Below, piece by piece: positions 16,389 through 24,376 of a DNA stretch of 47,380 bases. Every line of letters begins with the position of its first letter. The first letter of the stretch is position 1. The translations under genes were made by a program, and so were the position numbers. The stretch is taken from the NCBI GenBank assembly GCA_964581415.1, contig CAZOOJ010000024.1, forward strand, positions 1-47,380. Reading direction: 5' to 3'. This DNA is from CAYTGG01 sp964581415 (GTDB taxonomy: Archaea; Nanobdellota; Nanobdellia; Pacearchaeales; GW2011-AR1). The notes beneath the pieces were generated by a model. That model saw nothing but the letters and a program-made list of their open reading frames with translations, was not told where the DNA came from and did no database searches.

Positions 16389-17789
16389 TTATTCTCCTAA
16401 ACTCGAAACAAACCAAACTGTTGAAGTTTTATTTCCTGCAACTTCCTGACTTGGAATTTCTATTTTTAAATCAATTTCAGCTACGTCTCTTGAATCGCTC
16501 CAATTTAATTTTGCTATAGCAAATGAAGTTATTGAAAGCAGATCGCTCCAGGAAGTATTGCTCCATTTCCAAACAAAAGCTCCTTCTTCTCCAGTTTTAT
16601 TATCTATCTTGTATTGATAATATTGTGAAGGATTAGGTTCGCTTATCCATAAATCGCTTGCATTTATAGTTGTGTTTACCAGACAATTTCCGTCATTTTG
16701 TAATTCAAAAGGTCCTGGATTATCATTATCTGTTGAATTAGTTCCATTTATCATTTCTCCAAAATCTATAAAGTCGACAAGAAGAGAAGTTGAAATGCAG
16801 GAAATGATTTTTAATCTTCTAACAGGAAGTGCCCAATTCCCATATTCTTCACTATCATTTGCTCTTACAGTCCAGTTATAATAATACTGGTTATCCCACA
16901 GATATTTCAGAGATTCTGTAAGAGTTTTATTATCTTTTGTCAGAGCCTTAAAATTCCTATCGTCACTAGAGCAGGTGCCTCCAGCATTATGATAACAGGA
17001 GATATTCAGTTCATAAGTAATAGTATCTCCGTCTGCATCTGTTCCTGTCCAGTTAAATTTAGGAGTTCTGTTTGTTGTTGAAGTATCATCTAATGGAAAA
17101 TTCAAAGAAACTTCTGGAGGCTTGTTTAATATTTTCAAAGAAGAAGAATTAGTCCAATCTTCTTCATAATCTGTTCCATCATAAGCTTTTACTGAACAAG
17201 TCCAATTTTGATATTTTGTGGTGTTTGCTGAATTCAAAGTTGAAATCAATGTCAAAGTATTTCTGCTAAAAGGGCCATATTGTCCTGAAAATACAGAAGA
17301 AGTATCATTATACCAAGTAAAATTAGCATAAACATTAGTATCATCCAAATCAGTAATGTTCACATAGCACTGCAAATTCTCATCTGTATAATTATTTCCT
17401 AAAGTAGAATTAATTTTAACAAGGAGAGTGCTTGGAAGAAGATTAGAACCTATTGACTCTACACTATAATTTAAAACTCTTGGAGAAACTTGCGTATCAT
17501 TCGTTTCTAATAAAAATTTATATTGAATAAAATTGATTATTGAGGAAGTTCTTATTGAAATCATATCTTTAATTAAACCTCCTTTCTGCCATTCTCCCCA
17601 ATTAACATAACCAAGTTCATAATTGCTTTTTACTTCATCAGAAGAAAGACTTTGGTTATAAATTCTCACTTCATCTATTGCTCCATTATGAAAAGCATCA
17701 TCTTTTCCTCCTATAGACAATGCATTTATGCTTATTAGAAATATAAAGAAAAAAATTAAAATTACAAAGATAATGCTTCCTCTTTTCAT
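16389..17789 (-). CDS. Secreted multi-domain protein with truncated LamG and filament-type C-terminal domain
   Basis: 466 residues. A signal peptide (about 1-24) is followed at once by GGKDDAFHNGAIDEVRIYNQ, which is only the last strands of a concanavalin/LamG domain. Fn3/Ig-like domains rich in Asn and Thr follow, including NKPPEVSLNFPLDD. The last 135 residues or so (DFIDFGEMINGTN, PFELQNDGNCLVN, YYQYKIDN, KIEIPS, KTSTVWF) follow the pattern of the 196-residue subunit. Many N-x-S/T sites are present. First gene of a three-gene operon; probably a cap, adhesin or minor subunit, by inference. Confidence 0.8.
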   Translation of the reverse strand: MKRGSIIFVILIFFFIFLISINALSIGGKDDAFHNGAIDEVRIYNQSLSSDEVKSNYELGYVNWGEWQKGGLIKDMISIRTSSIINFIQYKFLLETNDTQVSPRVLNYSVESIGSNLLPSTLLVKINSTLGNNYTDENLQCYVNITDLDDTNVYANFTWYNDTSSVFSGQYGPFSRNTLTLISTLNSANTTKYQNWTCSVKAYDGTDYEEDWTNSSSLKILNKPPEVSLNFPLDDTSTTNRTPKFNWTGTDADGDTITYELNISCYHNAGGTCSSDDRNFKALTKDNKTLTESLKYLWDNQYYYNWTVRANDSEEYGNWALPVRRLKIISCISTSLLVDFIDFGEMINGTNSTDNDNPGPFELQNDGNCLVNTTINASDLWISEPNPSQYYQYKIDNKTGEEGAFVWKWSNTSWSDLLSITSFAIAKLNWSDSRDVAEIDLKIEIPSQEVAGNKTSTVWFVSSLGE

Positions 17790-17832
17790 TAAAAGAATAG
17801 ATTATTAAGATTTATTAAATTTTAGGATTTAA

Positions 17833-17907
17833 AACTTTAGTAAATTTCCATAAAAATTTTTTAAATTTTCAATTATTAATGAGTTTTTTAAAAATTTTAT
17901 CAAACTT
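17833..17907. repeat. Short degenerate member (E3) of the TIR element family
   Basis: The left end AACTTTAGTAAATTTCC and the reverse-complemented right end AAGTTTGATAAAATT resemble the ends of the longer elements. Inside it shares CAATTATTAATGA with the element at 20233. It lies between two divergent genes and close to the promoter of the gene at 17957. It is only about 75 bp, so chance similarity in AT-rich DNA cannot be excluded. Confidence 0.35.
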
Positions 17908-17956
17908 TTAATACAGAAATTTATATATAATATTCTTCCATCTTTTAGAAGTTGAA

Positions 17957-18439
17957 ATGAAAAGCTTATCAAAATTAATAGCGATACCTGCAATAACAAT
18001 ATTATTTGGTATAAGTTGCTCAGAAGTTACAAAAAATAACAAAATAACTTTAGAAGTTAGAAACAAAGAAATAGAATATATTAATCTAAAAAATAAAATT
18101 ACAGAAAATAAAAAAGAAGATTATACTCTTTTAAAAGGAAAGATATTAGAATGTAAAAATAAGAATTATGTAACTAGAATAGCAGACAGAAATTTAGATG
18201 GAAGAACAGATAATTATGAGATAAGAAATACAAATGGAGAAATAATTTTAAGTTATTTTAGAGATTTTAGAAAAAATAAAATTTATTCTAAATGTATCTT
18301 TTTTGGAAAAATTTTAGATGGAAGAGATATAGAATTAGAAGACAATAAATTAGAGCAGTTTAATTATATACTTAAAAATCCTAAAAAATATGGATTTGAA
18401 AAAATTTCAGAAATTAAAAATAATTTAAAAAATTTCTAA
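17957..18439 (+). CDS. Putative lipoprotein with DxNxDG motif
   Basis: 160 residues. The N-terminus MKSLSKLIAIPAITILFGIS then CS has the form of a lipoprotein signal with lipobox Cys at about 21. The mature part is Lys/Glu-rich, with RIADRNLDGRTDNYEIRN, a calcium-loop-like DxNxDG motif, in the middle. A clear TATA box (TTTATATATAA, about 17919) precedes it by roughly 30 bases. Whether DPANN archaea lipidate this Cys is uncertain. No family recognised. Confidence 0.6.
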   Translation: MKSLSKLIAIPAITILFGISCSEVTKNNKITLEVRNKEIEYINLKNKITENKKEDYTLLKGKILECKNKNYVTRIADRNLDGRTDNYEIRNTNGEIILSYFRDFRKNKIYSKCIFFGKILDGRDIELEDNKLEQFNYILKNPKKYGFEKISEIKNNLKNF

Positions 18440-18478
18440 TATAGATTCTATTCCCATTTTTAGAATTTTATAAAATTA

Positions 18479-18754
18479 TTATGCTGTTTGAGTTTGTTCA
18501 GTTTGTGGAGATTGTTGCTGTAGACACTCAACTGCAATCAACTCAATTGTTTGATTTCCAAAAGTCAATGGAACAACATTGCAGCTTGCAGCTTCCTGCA
18601 TTATCTGTGCTATTGCAGCAGCATATCCTTGATTTCCAGCACTAACTGCATAATTAGTAACGCTCGGCTTGATAACTAAAAAGTAAAGAATCACCACTAA
18701 TAATATAGCAATAACAGCCAATAAAATTCCTATCAATAAGTTGTTTTTTTTCAT
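18479..18754 (-). CDS. Small single-span membrane protein with Ala/Gln-rich extracellular part
   Basis: 91 residues: membrane helix at about 7-29, then NQGYAAAIAQIMQEAASCNVVPLTFGNQTIELIAVEC with two Cys and a Gln/Thr-rich tail. Composition is unlike its AT-biased neighbours (many Ala, Gln), which suggests constraint on the protein. Similar short proteins occur in DPANN genomes as far as I recall; function unknown. The 255 bases upstream, to 19010, hold only the two divergent promoters. Confidence 0.65.
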   Translation of the reverse strand: MKKNNLLIGILLAVIAILLVVILYFLVIKPSVTNYAVSAGNQGYAAAIAQIMQEAASCNVVPLTFGNQTIELIAVECLQQQSPQTEQTQTA

Positions 18755-19009
18755 TTTATTTATTTATATCAGATTAAACAAGTTTTTAAATATTTCTTTT
18801 AAAAATTACTCAATATTTAAATTATCAATAAAAAAATAAGATTTAAAGAATATTAAAGAACTCATTAATATAGATTCACTAATAAACTTTCTCTATCATT
18901 AAAATATATCAACTCTTTATTAGATTAGAGTATCTTTTTCAAAAAGATTCACAAAAATAAAAAAGTATATATAACGAAAATTACAAATTATAATAAAGAA
19001 AATAAGAAG

Positions 19010-19462
19010 ATGAAACTTGAAAAATACAGAAAAAAAAGAAATCTTAAGAAATCAGGAGAACCAAAAGCAGAAAAAAAAATTTCTAGAGGCAAAAAAATTT
19101 TTGTAATACAAAAGCATTATGCTTCTCATTTGCATTATGATTTAAGATTGGAGATTAATGGAGTTTTAAAATCATGGGCGATTCCAAAAATTCCTCCTAA
19201 AACAAAAGAAACAAAAAGACTCGCAATTTCAGTTGAAGACCATCCTATAAACTATGCAAAATTTGAAGGAGAGATTCCAAAAGGAAATTATGGAGCAGGA
19301 AAAGTTGAAATTTGGGATAAGGGAACTTATGAATTAATTGAAAAAAGTCCAGAAAAAATTGAATTTGAGCTTAATGGAAAAATTCTAAAAGGAAAATATG
19401 TCTTGATAAAAACAAAATACGGAAAAAAACCTGAGAAGAGCTGGTTGTTTTTTAAAATTTAA
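19010..19462 (+). CDS. Stand-alone LigD-type 3'-phosphoesterase (PE) domain
   Basis: 150 residues, the size of the PE module alone, without the ligase or polymerase domains found in bacterial LigD. PE trims 3'-ribonucleotides and 3'-phosphates at DNA ends before ligation. Catalytic residues known from Pseudomonas LigD are all visible: the His pair in QKHYASHLHYDLRLE, the Asp and Arg of the same motif, His in VEDHP and Tyr in NYAKFEG; GNYGAGKVEIWDKG is also typical. A TATA box (AGTATATATAA) lies about 40 bases before the ATG. The nitrilase gene follows by 40 bases. Confidence 0.93.
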   Translation: MKLEKYRKKRNLKKSGEPKAEKKISRGKKIFVIQKHYASHLHYDLRLEINGVLKSWAIPKIPPKTKETKRLAISVEDHPINYAKFEGEIPKGNYGAGKVEIWDKGTYELIEKSPEKIEFELNGKILKGKYVLIKTKYGKKPEKSWLFFKI

Positions 19463-19502
19463 AATAATTAAAAAATTAAATACAAAATAATTCCTAATAA
19501 AA

Positions 19503-20228
19503 ATGAGAAAAGTAAAGATTACAATTGCACAAATTCCTAAACAAAAGAATCTATCAGAAATTAAGAGAATTATAGAAAAAAAGAAAAATTCTAATCTTAT
19601 AATTTTTCCAGAATCTACTCTATCTGTGAATTCATCCAAGTTTATTAAAAAACTTCAGGAAATATTAACTTTTTATTCAACTAATATAATAATAGGAATC
19701 ATATATAAAAAAGGAAAAAAATTATATGATTATGCATACTATATCTCTCCAAAAAAAATTGAGAAATATCAAAAAATACATATTCACTGGACTGAAAAAT
19801 TTATTCCTGGAAAAAAATTCAAAGTGATTAAAACTCCATTTGGAAAAGTTGGTTTGTTGATTTGTTACGATTCTTCATTTCAAGAATCTGGAAGAGTTTT
19901 AGCTTTAAAAGGAGCTGAAATAATTGTAATTATTAATAAAATTTCTGCTTCTTTTCCTTATAAAATAAGTTTAGAGAGATCTCAGTCTATAGCACTAAAT
20001 AATCAGGTTTATGTAATTAACAGTTGCAAACCCGGAAGAAAATTCACAGGACATGGAACAATATTTAATCCCTATGGTAAAAAAATAATAGAGTTAGGAA
20101 AGTATAAATCAATAATAACTAAAACAATTAATTTGGATGTTCTTAATAAATGGAGAAAAAAAGAAAAAATATTTCCTTACAGAAAACCAAAATTCTACAA
20201 AATTATCTCTTCTGATAAATTTTCCTAA
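19503..20228 (+). CDS. Carbon-nitrogen hydrolase (nitrilase superfamily)
   Basis: 241 residues, a little shorter than typical members (about 260-290). The Glu-Lys-Cys triad is visible: Glu in NLIIFPEST, Lys in YQKIHIHWTEK, and Cys in GLLICYDSSFQE. The enzyme hydrolyses a non-peptide C-N bond (amidase or carbamoylase type); the substrate cannot be read from sequence. It probably shares a transcript with the PE gene, though no functional link is obvious. Confidence 0.9.
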   Translation: MRKVKITIAQIPKQKNLSEIKRIIEKKKNSNLIIFPESTLSVNSSKFIKKLQEILTFYSTNIIIGIIYKKGKKLYDYAYYISPKKIEKYQKIHIHWTEKFIPGKKFKVIKTPFGKVGLLICYDSSFQESGRVLALKGAEIIVIINKISASFPYKISLERSQSIALNNQVYVINSCKPGRKFTGHGTIFNPYGKKIIELGKYKSIITKTINLDVLNKWRKKEKIFPYRKPKFYKIISSDKFS

Positions 20229-20232
20229 ATTC

Positions 20233-20414
20233 GGCTTTGGGAAATTCCTTAAAAGAAGACAGATAATTCCAATTATTAATGATTAACTATAAATCATTTC
20301 ATAGATTATAGAAGTAATTTCTCTATTAATTAATTTCTTAGGAATTATATCCCTCAAATATAGTAATTATTATTAAATAAAATTTTAGAAAAAATATATA
20401 ATTTTCTCAAAGCC
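20233..20414. repeat. TIR-bounded AT-rich intergenic element, copy E4
   Basis: Left end GGCTTTGGGAAATTCC; right end, reverse complemented, GGCTTTGAGAAAATT. The interior begins CTTAAAAGAAGACAGATAATT, comparable with the start of the element at 13447, and then AATTATTAATGA. It fills the convergent space between the nitrilase and rpsB genes. A bidirectional terminator is an alternative reading, but related copies lie between co-directional genes. Confidence 0.55.
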
Positions 20415-20436
20415 CTAAATTATATCTAAATTATCA

Positions 20437-21321
20437 TCAATCTTTTTCACTTTTCCATTCCTCTAAATCAGGAATTTTAGAAAGGTCCATTCCCCTCGCT
20501 TTCATATATCCTTTTGCAAGAAGATAAAAAATCAATTCTAAACTTTTCTCACTTTTATTATTTCCAATTATAATCTTATCTGCTCCTTTTGAAAAATTAT
20601 TTGTGTCGCAAATCATTAAAACTTTTTTATTTACTTTTAAAGTATCTTGAAGGGCATTTTTATCAATCCATTGGTCTGTTATTATTGTTAATTCATTTTC
20701 AAAAAAGTCAGGCAGAAGAGTATTTGTTAGAATTCCTGCAGGATATTTTTTTGTAAAAATTCTTATTCCTGTAAGTTCTCCAAATTTTTCTACAGCTTTC
20801 CATCCTGCATCTCTTTTACATACTAGAATAACTTCTTCTGGACTAAATTTTGATAAATATTCAATTCCTTCTTTTAATTTTTCATCAATTATATCTGTAT
20901 TAAAAATTGCCAAGCCGTCTGCTCTTCTTCTATAAACAAAAGGTTTCATATTTGGTGTTACAGCTCTTGTTCCCAAATATATTCCTGATTTAACATATTC
21001 ATCTAAAGGAACGAGCATTTCTGTTTTCTTTTTTCCTTTAACTTTTTCTTTAAGTTCTTTTGTTTTAGGCTCTTTTTCTTTAAGTTTTTCTTTAAGTTTT
21101 TCAGCTTTTTCAAGAAGTTCTTTCTTTTTCTTTTCAATTTCGTCTTTTGTTTTTCCTTCTATAGACTCTTTTTCAGCTTTTTCAGAAATTTTCTTTGAAC
21201 TTTCCTTTTCTTCTTTTTCTTTAGTATCTTCTCCAAACTCTTCCACAATTTCTTCTCCAAATTCTTTTATTTCTTCTTCTCCTTTCTTCACATTTTCTTT
21301 AATATCTTTTATAATATCCAT
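20437..21321 (-). CDS. rpsB: 30S ribosomal protein S2 (uS2) with long charged N-terminal extension
   Basis: 294 residues. The uS2 core starts near residue 105 (DEYVKSGIYLGTRAVTPNM) and shows the archaeal signatures FVYRRRADGLAIFN, AGILTNTLLPDF, LMICDTNNFS and IGNNKSEKSLELIFYLLAKGYMKARG. The first 100 or so residues are almost only Lys, Glu and hydrophobic heptads, a likely charged helix absent from typical archaeal uS2. A TTTAAA box about 21 bases before the ATG fits leaderless transcription. Downstream partner of rpoK and eno in the classical archaeal cluster. Confidence 0.95.
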   Translation of the reverse strand: MDIIKDIKENVKKGEEEIKEFGEEIVEEFGEDTKEKEEKESSKKISEKAEKESIEGKTKDEIEKKKKELLEKAEKLKEKLKEKEPKTKELKEKVKGKKKTEMLVPLDEYVKSGIYLGTRAVTPNMKPFVYRRRADGLAIFNTDIIDEKLKEGIEYLSKFSPEEVILVCKRDAGWKAVEKFGELTGIRIFTKKYPAGILTNTLLPDFFENELTIITDQWIDKNALQDTLKVNKKVLMICDTNNFSKGADKIIIGNNKSEKSLELIFYLLAKGYMKARGMDLSKIPDLEEWKSEKD

Positions 21322-21565
21322 AGAAATTTAGAGAGAAATTGGTTTAAAAAAGTTTGCTCTAATTTATATTGTTACCTAGGAGGCTGGTAATTGACTAAAA
21401 AATTTATTATGAAAATAAACTCTGATTGAGTTTTATCAAGAGAATCTGATATAAGTTTAAGACATATCAAAATTATAAACAGCAAACTATAAAATTAAAA
21501 AAACACAATTTTACATAAAATTTTTCCTTTAGAGAAAATTATCAATAAACTTCCAGATTTTCATT

Positions 21566-22732
21566 TTAAATTTTTTTTAAACTTCTTTCAATCTCAATCA
21601 ATCTCTTTAATTTTGCTTCTCGCTCTTTTCCATCAATTCCACATTTAAAGAAATCTGCCTGAAAACCAAAAGCTAAATCTGCTAAAATGTTCTCTTCTGT
21701 TTCACCACTTCTATGAGAAAAAATTGTTTTTATATTATTTTTTTTAGCAATTTCACAGACATTTTTAACTTCTAATAAACTTCCGCACTGATTAGGCTTT
21801 ATTATTATCGCATTTAGACTCTTCATTTTAATTGCTTTTTCAAGTCTTTTAGAATCTGTGACTGTCAAATCATCTCCAATTATTAATCTATTCTGAAAAT
21901 TTTTTAAAAGCTCTGCAAAACTCTCAAAATCTTCCTCAGAAAAGGGGTCTTCAATATAAAAAAGATTATAATTTTTAATCAGATTGGAAAGATAACTTAA
22001 CTGATCTTCTTTATTTCTTTTTAATGAAGGATTTTTATAATTATAATTTTTTCTTTTATAAAAACTAGAAGCAGCAACATCTGTTCCTAGAGGAATTTTT
22101 ATTTTTTTTAGAATATCTAAAACCTCTTTCTCATTTAAACTCGTCTGCCAGGCATTTTCATCATTCTTTTTATCTTCAAAATTCTTATCTATTTCTCTTA
22201 AATCGCTTTTGATTATTTGTTTTATCTTTTTATTTTTTTCAAAATTTTCTTTTAATGTTTTTTTATTTGGAATTAGCAAAAATTCTTGAAAATCAGGTTT
22301 TTTAATAATTTCAGAATGTTTTCCACCTCCTATACAATTTCCAACAAGTCTTGGAAATTTTGTCGCTTTATTTTTTTCATTTATTATCTCCCAGATTTCT
22401 TTTTTTTGTTCTTTAGCTATTGCTTTTAAACTTGCACTTTCCAATGCAAAAAGAGAATTCGCTCCAATATGTCCTTCTACAGTATCCTCTATTCTCCTTA
22501 AATCTTCAAAGTTTTCAATAGACTCCTTTGAAAAGTAACCTGAAAATTTTTTTAAAGTCTTTATATCTCCTTCAAGATTTTTTTTGTAAATTTTTTTTGC
22601 AAACTTTCCGACAGATTTTCCATTAGGAGAAGAAGCAGAAAAATTTCCAACATTAGTCTTTATAGAAATCGAAATTGTTTTCTCATTTCTTGAATCAAAA
22701 ATCTCCTTTGCAAACACTTCTTTTATAATCAT
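21566..22732 (-). CDS. eno: Enolase (phosphopyruvate hydratase), divergent
   Basis: 388 residues from the ATG at 22732 (MIIKEVFAKEIFDSR matches the usual enolase start; an upstream ATG at 22750 would leave no room for the TTTAAATTT box at about 22752-22762). It interconverts 2-phosphoglycerate and phosphoenolpyruvate. Visible: FQEFLLIP, DVAASSF, YIEDPF, GDDLTVTD, KPNQCGSL, SHRSGETEEN, FKCGIDGKERE. The usual DEGAW loop reads DENAW, and the protein is shorter than the usual 420-430, so it is a divergent but probably active form. A toxin remnant lies between it and rpoK. Confidence 0.93.
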   Translation of the reverse strand: MIIKEVFAKEIFDSRNEKTISISIKTNVGNFSASSPNGKSVGKFAKKIYKKNLEGDIKTLKKFSGYFSKESIENFEDLRRIEDTVEGHIGANSLFALESASLKAIAKEQKKEIWEIINEKNKATKFPRLVGNCIGGGKHSEIIKKPDFQEFLLIPNKKTLKENFEKNKKIKQIIKSDLREIDKNFEDKKNDENAWQTSLNEKEVLDILKKIKIPLGTDVAASSFYKRKNYNYKNPSLKRNKEDQLSYLSNLIKNYNLFYIEDPFSEEDFESFAELLKNFQNRLIIGDDLTVTDSKRLEKAIKMKSLNAIIIKPNQCGSLLEVKNVCEIAKKNNIKTIFSHRSGETEENILADLAFGFQADFFKCGIDGKEREAKLKRLIEIERSLKKI

Positions 22733-22762
22733 AAACTCTAAAAGCAGCAAAGGTTTTTAAAT

Positions 22763-22866
22763 TTAAACTTTATCAACTTCATCGTGATGTTTATATCTCT
22801 CAATTATTACAACTTTTCTTTTTTCATTTATTGAATAAACAAGAATCTAATTTCCAATATTTTTAT
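22763..22866 (-). pseudogene. Remnant of a RelE/ParE-family toxin
   Basis: Read on the minus strand between rpoK and eno: NKNIGN, a TAG stop, then ILVYSINEKRKVVIIERYKHHDEVDKV and TAA. This matches the C-terminal strands of RelE-type toxins (pattern G-x-Y-R-hydrophobic-x-Y-x-I-x-x-x-x-K-hydrophobic-V-x-I-x-x-x-x-x-H-R-x-x-V-Y). Only about 34 codons remain, with an internal stop at the place of the usual Y-R. Its stop codon abuts the TATA box of eno. Confidence 0.6.
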
Positions 22867-23252
22867 TCTTCTCCTTCTTCTTCACTCTCTTCCTCTGATT
22901 CATCTTCTGGATTTGCTAAAGCCATAATTTCTCCTTCTTTTGAGATTTCGCTCTCTTCTTCACTCTCCATAACTCCTTTTTTTGCTTCACTAACTTTTGC
23001 TTCTTTTTCTTCTTTTACTTCTTTTGCTTTTTTTAACTCTTCTTCTTTTTTTATTGGAAAAGGTTTTTTTACTGAAATAGGAAGAATTCCTGATTCTAAT
23101 TCAATTTCTGCAATTTTTAAAGCATCGTAATTTATTCTTTCTAAATCTTCCTCAGAAATTTTAATTAATAGAGGAGCATTCATTGAAATTTGTAAAGCCC
23201 TCGCTCCTAAAATTCTTGCTTTTTCATATCTTGTAAAGTCTTCTTTCATCAT
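22863..23252 (-). CDS. rpoK: RNA polymerase subunit K (Rpb6) with acidic C-terminal tail
   Basis: 129 residues if started at ATG 23252 (a second ATG follows at once). The frame is open further upstream to 23351, but that part overlaps another gene and looks non-conserved. The core DFTRYEKARILGARALQISM...DALKIAEIELESGILPISVKKP is RpoK/Rpb6, an assembly subunit of archaeal RNA polymerase. About 60 further residues, Glu/Lys-rich and ending in a Glu/Ser run, are not normal for archaeal RpoK, which is usually 60-95 residues. rpoK-eno-rpsB order is classical in archaea. Confidence 0.92.
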   Translation of the reverse strand: MMKEDFTRYEKARILGARALQISMNAPLLIKISEEDLERINYDALKIAEIELESGILPISVKKPFPIKKEEELKKAKEVKEEKEAKVSEAKKGVMESEEESEISKEGEIMALANPEDESEEESEEEGEE

Positions 23253-23274
23253 TTTTAAAAATTGTCTGATTTCC

Positions 23275-23508
23275 TCATTTAAATATGTATTCTCCAACCA
23301 TTTTTTCCAACTTCTTAGAAATGTTCTCAAGGCAAAGTTTTCCTTCTTCACTCACTTTCTCAAAATGATTACTAATTGATTTTTCCATTGTACTGTATTT
23401 CCTCCAAAATTCTGAAGATTTGTAAGTTTTCCCTAGATTCTCAAATTTTTCTTCTAAAAATCTTAAATATATTCCTTCTTCTGATTCTGAATATCTTTGC
23501 TCCAACAT
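23275..23508 (-). CDS. 77-residue hypothetical protein between rrp42 and rpoK
   Basis: It starts one base after the rrp42 stop and ends about 22 bases before the rpoK start, so its fit in the operon is good. The composition is Glu/Lys-rich and helical (SESEEGIYLRFLEEKFENL, NHFEKVSEEGKLCLENISKK). Its 3' end overlaps an extended reading of the rpoK frame, which argues for the shorter rpoK. In other archaea L37Ae often follows rrp42; this has no zinc-ribbon Cys and is not L37Ae. No family recognised. Confidence 0.55.
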   Translation of the reverse strand: MLEQRYSESEEGIYLRFLEEKFENLGKTYKSSEFWRKYSTMEKSISNHFEKVSEEGKLCLENISKKLEKMVGEYIFK

Positions 23509-23509
23509 T

Positions 23510-24319
23510 TTATTTTAGATATTTTTCAATTTTTTTAGAGATATCTTTCCATATTTTCTGAGATAAATCTAAAGCTCTTTCAAACTCTTCAGATTTTAAA
23601 ACTCCTTCTTTTCCTTTTTGAATAGAAGAAATAACTCCATTGTAACTTCCTGTTGTTAATCTGACTTCACTAACATCTTCTTCTTCCACTGTAGGGTCTA
23701 CAAATAGGCTGTTTCCTATTTTATGAATAGTCAAAGAAATTGGTAGTTCTTTAGACAAAGGAATTTTCTTATCAGATAACTCACCATATAACACTTTTTC
23801 TTCTTTTTTGTCATATTCTGGAATTCGGGAATTTTTTAAAGCTACTAATGCGCCTATTCCTGCAGCATCAAAAAGATTTCCAGCATCGTTTATAGGATAT
23901 ATGTCTATAAAAATATTCCAAACCTTTTTTCCTTTTTCTATACACAATTTTTCAAGTTCAATAAATTTGCTTTCTCTTATAACTCTATCAGTGACTCTCG
24001 CTAACTCAATAGCAGGAAATTTTGGAGGGCCGTTTTCAAATCTTGGTGAGCTTAATGGAAGTAATTCTGCAGTCACCATAAGATTTCCCTTATCAGAAGA
24101 ATCAGAATAAGGTTCTACAATATCCATCTTAACTCCTACTAAAACTTCTGTTTTTCCTATTTTAACTCTTGCACTTCCTTCTGCATTTTTTGAAATTCCT
24201 GTTTCGATTTCTATTTCTCTAAATTCATCTGGCTTTCTTCCGTCAAATCTTTTTCCTTCTTCTAAATATCTTCTAATTCTTTCTTTTGTCACATCTGAAG
24301 TTATTTGAATATTACTCAT
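23510..24319 (-). CDS. rrp42: Exosome non-catalytic RNase PH-like subunit Rrp42
   Basis: 269 residues, normal size. It pairs with Rrp41 to form the hexameric core of the archaeal 3'-5' RNA exosome. Signatures: RRYLEEGKRFDGRKPDEFR, GKTEVLVGVKMDIVEPY, ELLPLSSPRFENGPP, IELARVTDRVIRES, DIYPINDAGNLFDAAGIGAL and the DPTVEEEDV strand. The catalytic Asp of Rrp41 is absent, as expected. The 57-base gap from rrp41 holds a GGAGG Shine-Dalgarno site. Confidence 0.96.
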   Translation of the reverse strand: MSNIQITSDVTKERIRRYLEEGKRFDGRKPDEFREIEIETGISKNAEGSARVKIGKTEVLVGVKMDIVEPYSDSSDKGNLMVTAELLPLSSPRFENGPPKFPAIELARVTDRVIRESKFIELEKLCIEKGKKVWNIFIDIYPINDAGNLFDAAGIGALVALKNSRIPEYDKKEEKVLYGELSDKKIPLSKELPISLTIHKIGNSLFVDPTVEEEDVSEVRLTTGSYNGVISSIQKGKEGVLKSEEFERALDLSQKIWKDISKKIEKYLK

Positions 24320-24376
24320 TTTAATTAATTCCCAGAATTATCCTCCATTTCAGAATAAAAAGTCTTTTTAATTATT

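Noticed and set aside
20233..20414. Elements explained as bidirectional terminators
   Set aside because: This copy is between convergent genes, but related copies are between co-directional or divergent genes and are too long and too similar to each other for plain terminators.
22831..23130. Plus-strand Ser/Phe-rich frame
   Set aside because: Antisense of the Glu/Lys-rich RpoK tail; the composition is explained by complementing GAA codons.
23253..23351. N-terminal extension of RpoK to an ATG at 23351
   Set aside because: It overlaps the 77-residue gene in another frame, and RpoK homologs begin near the TRYEKARI motif; the ATG at 23252 fits better.
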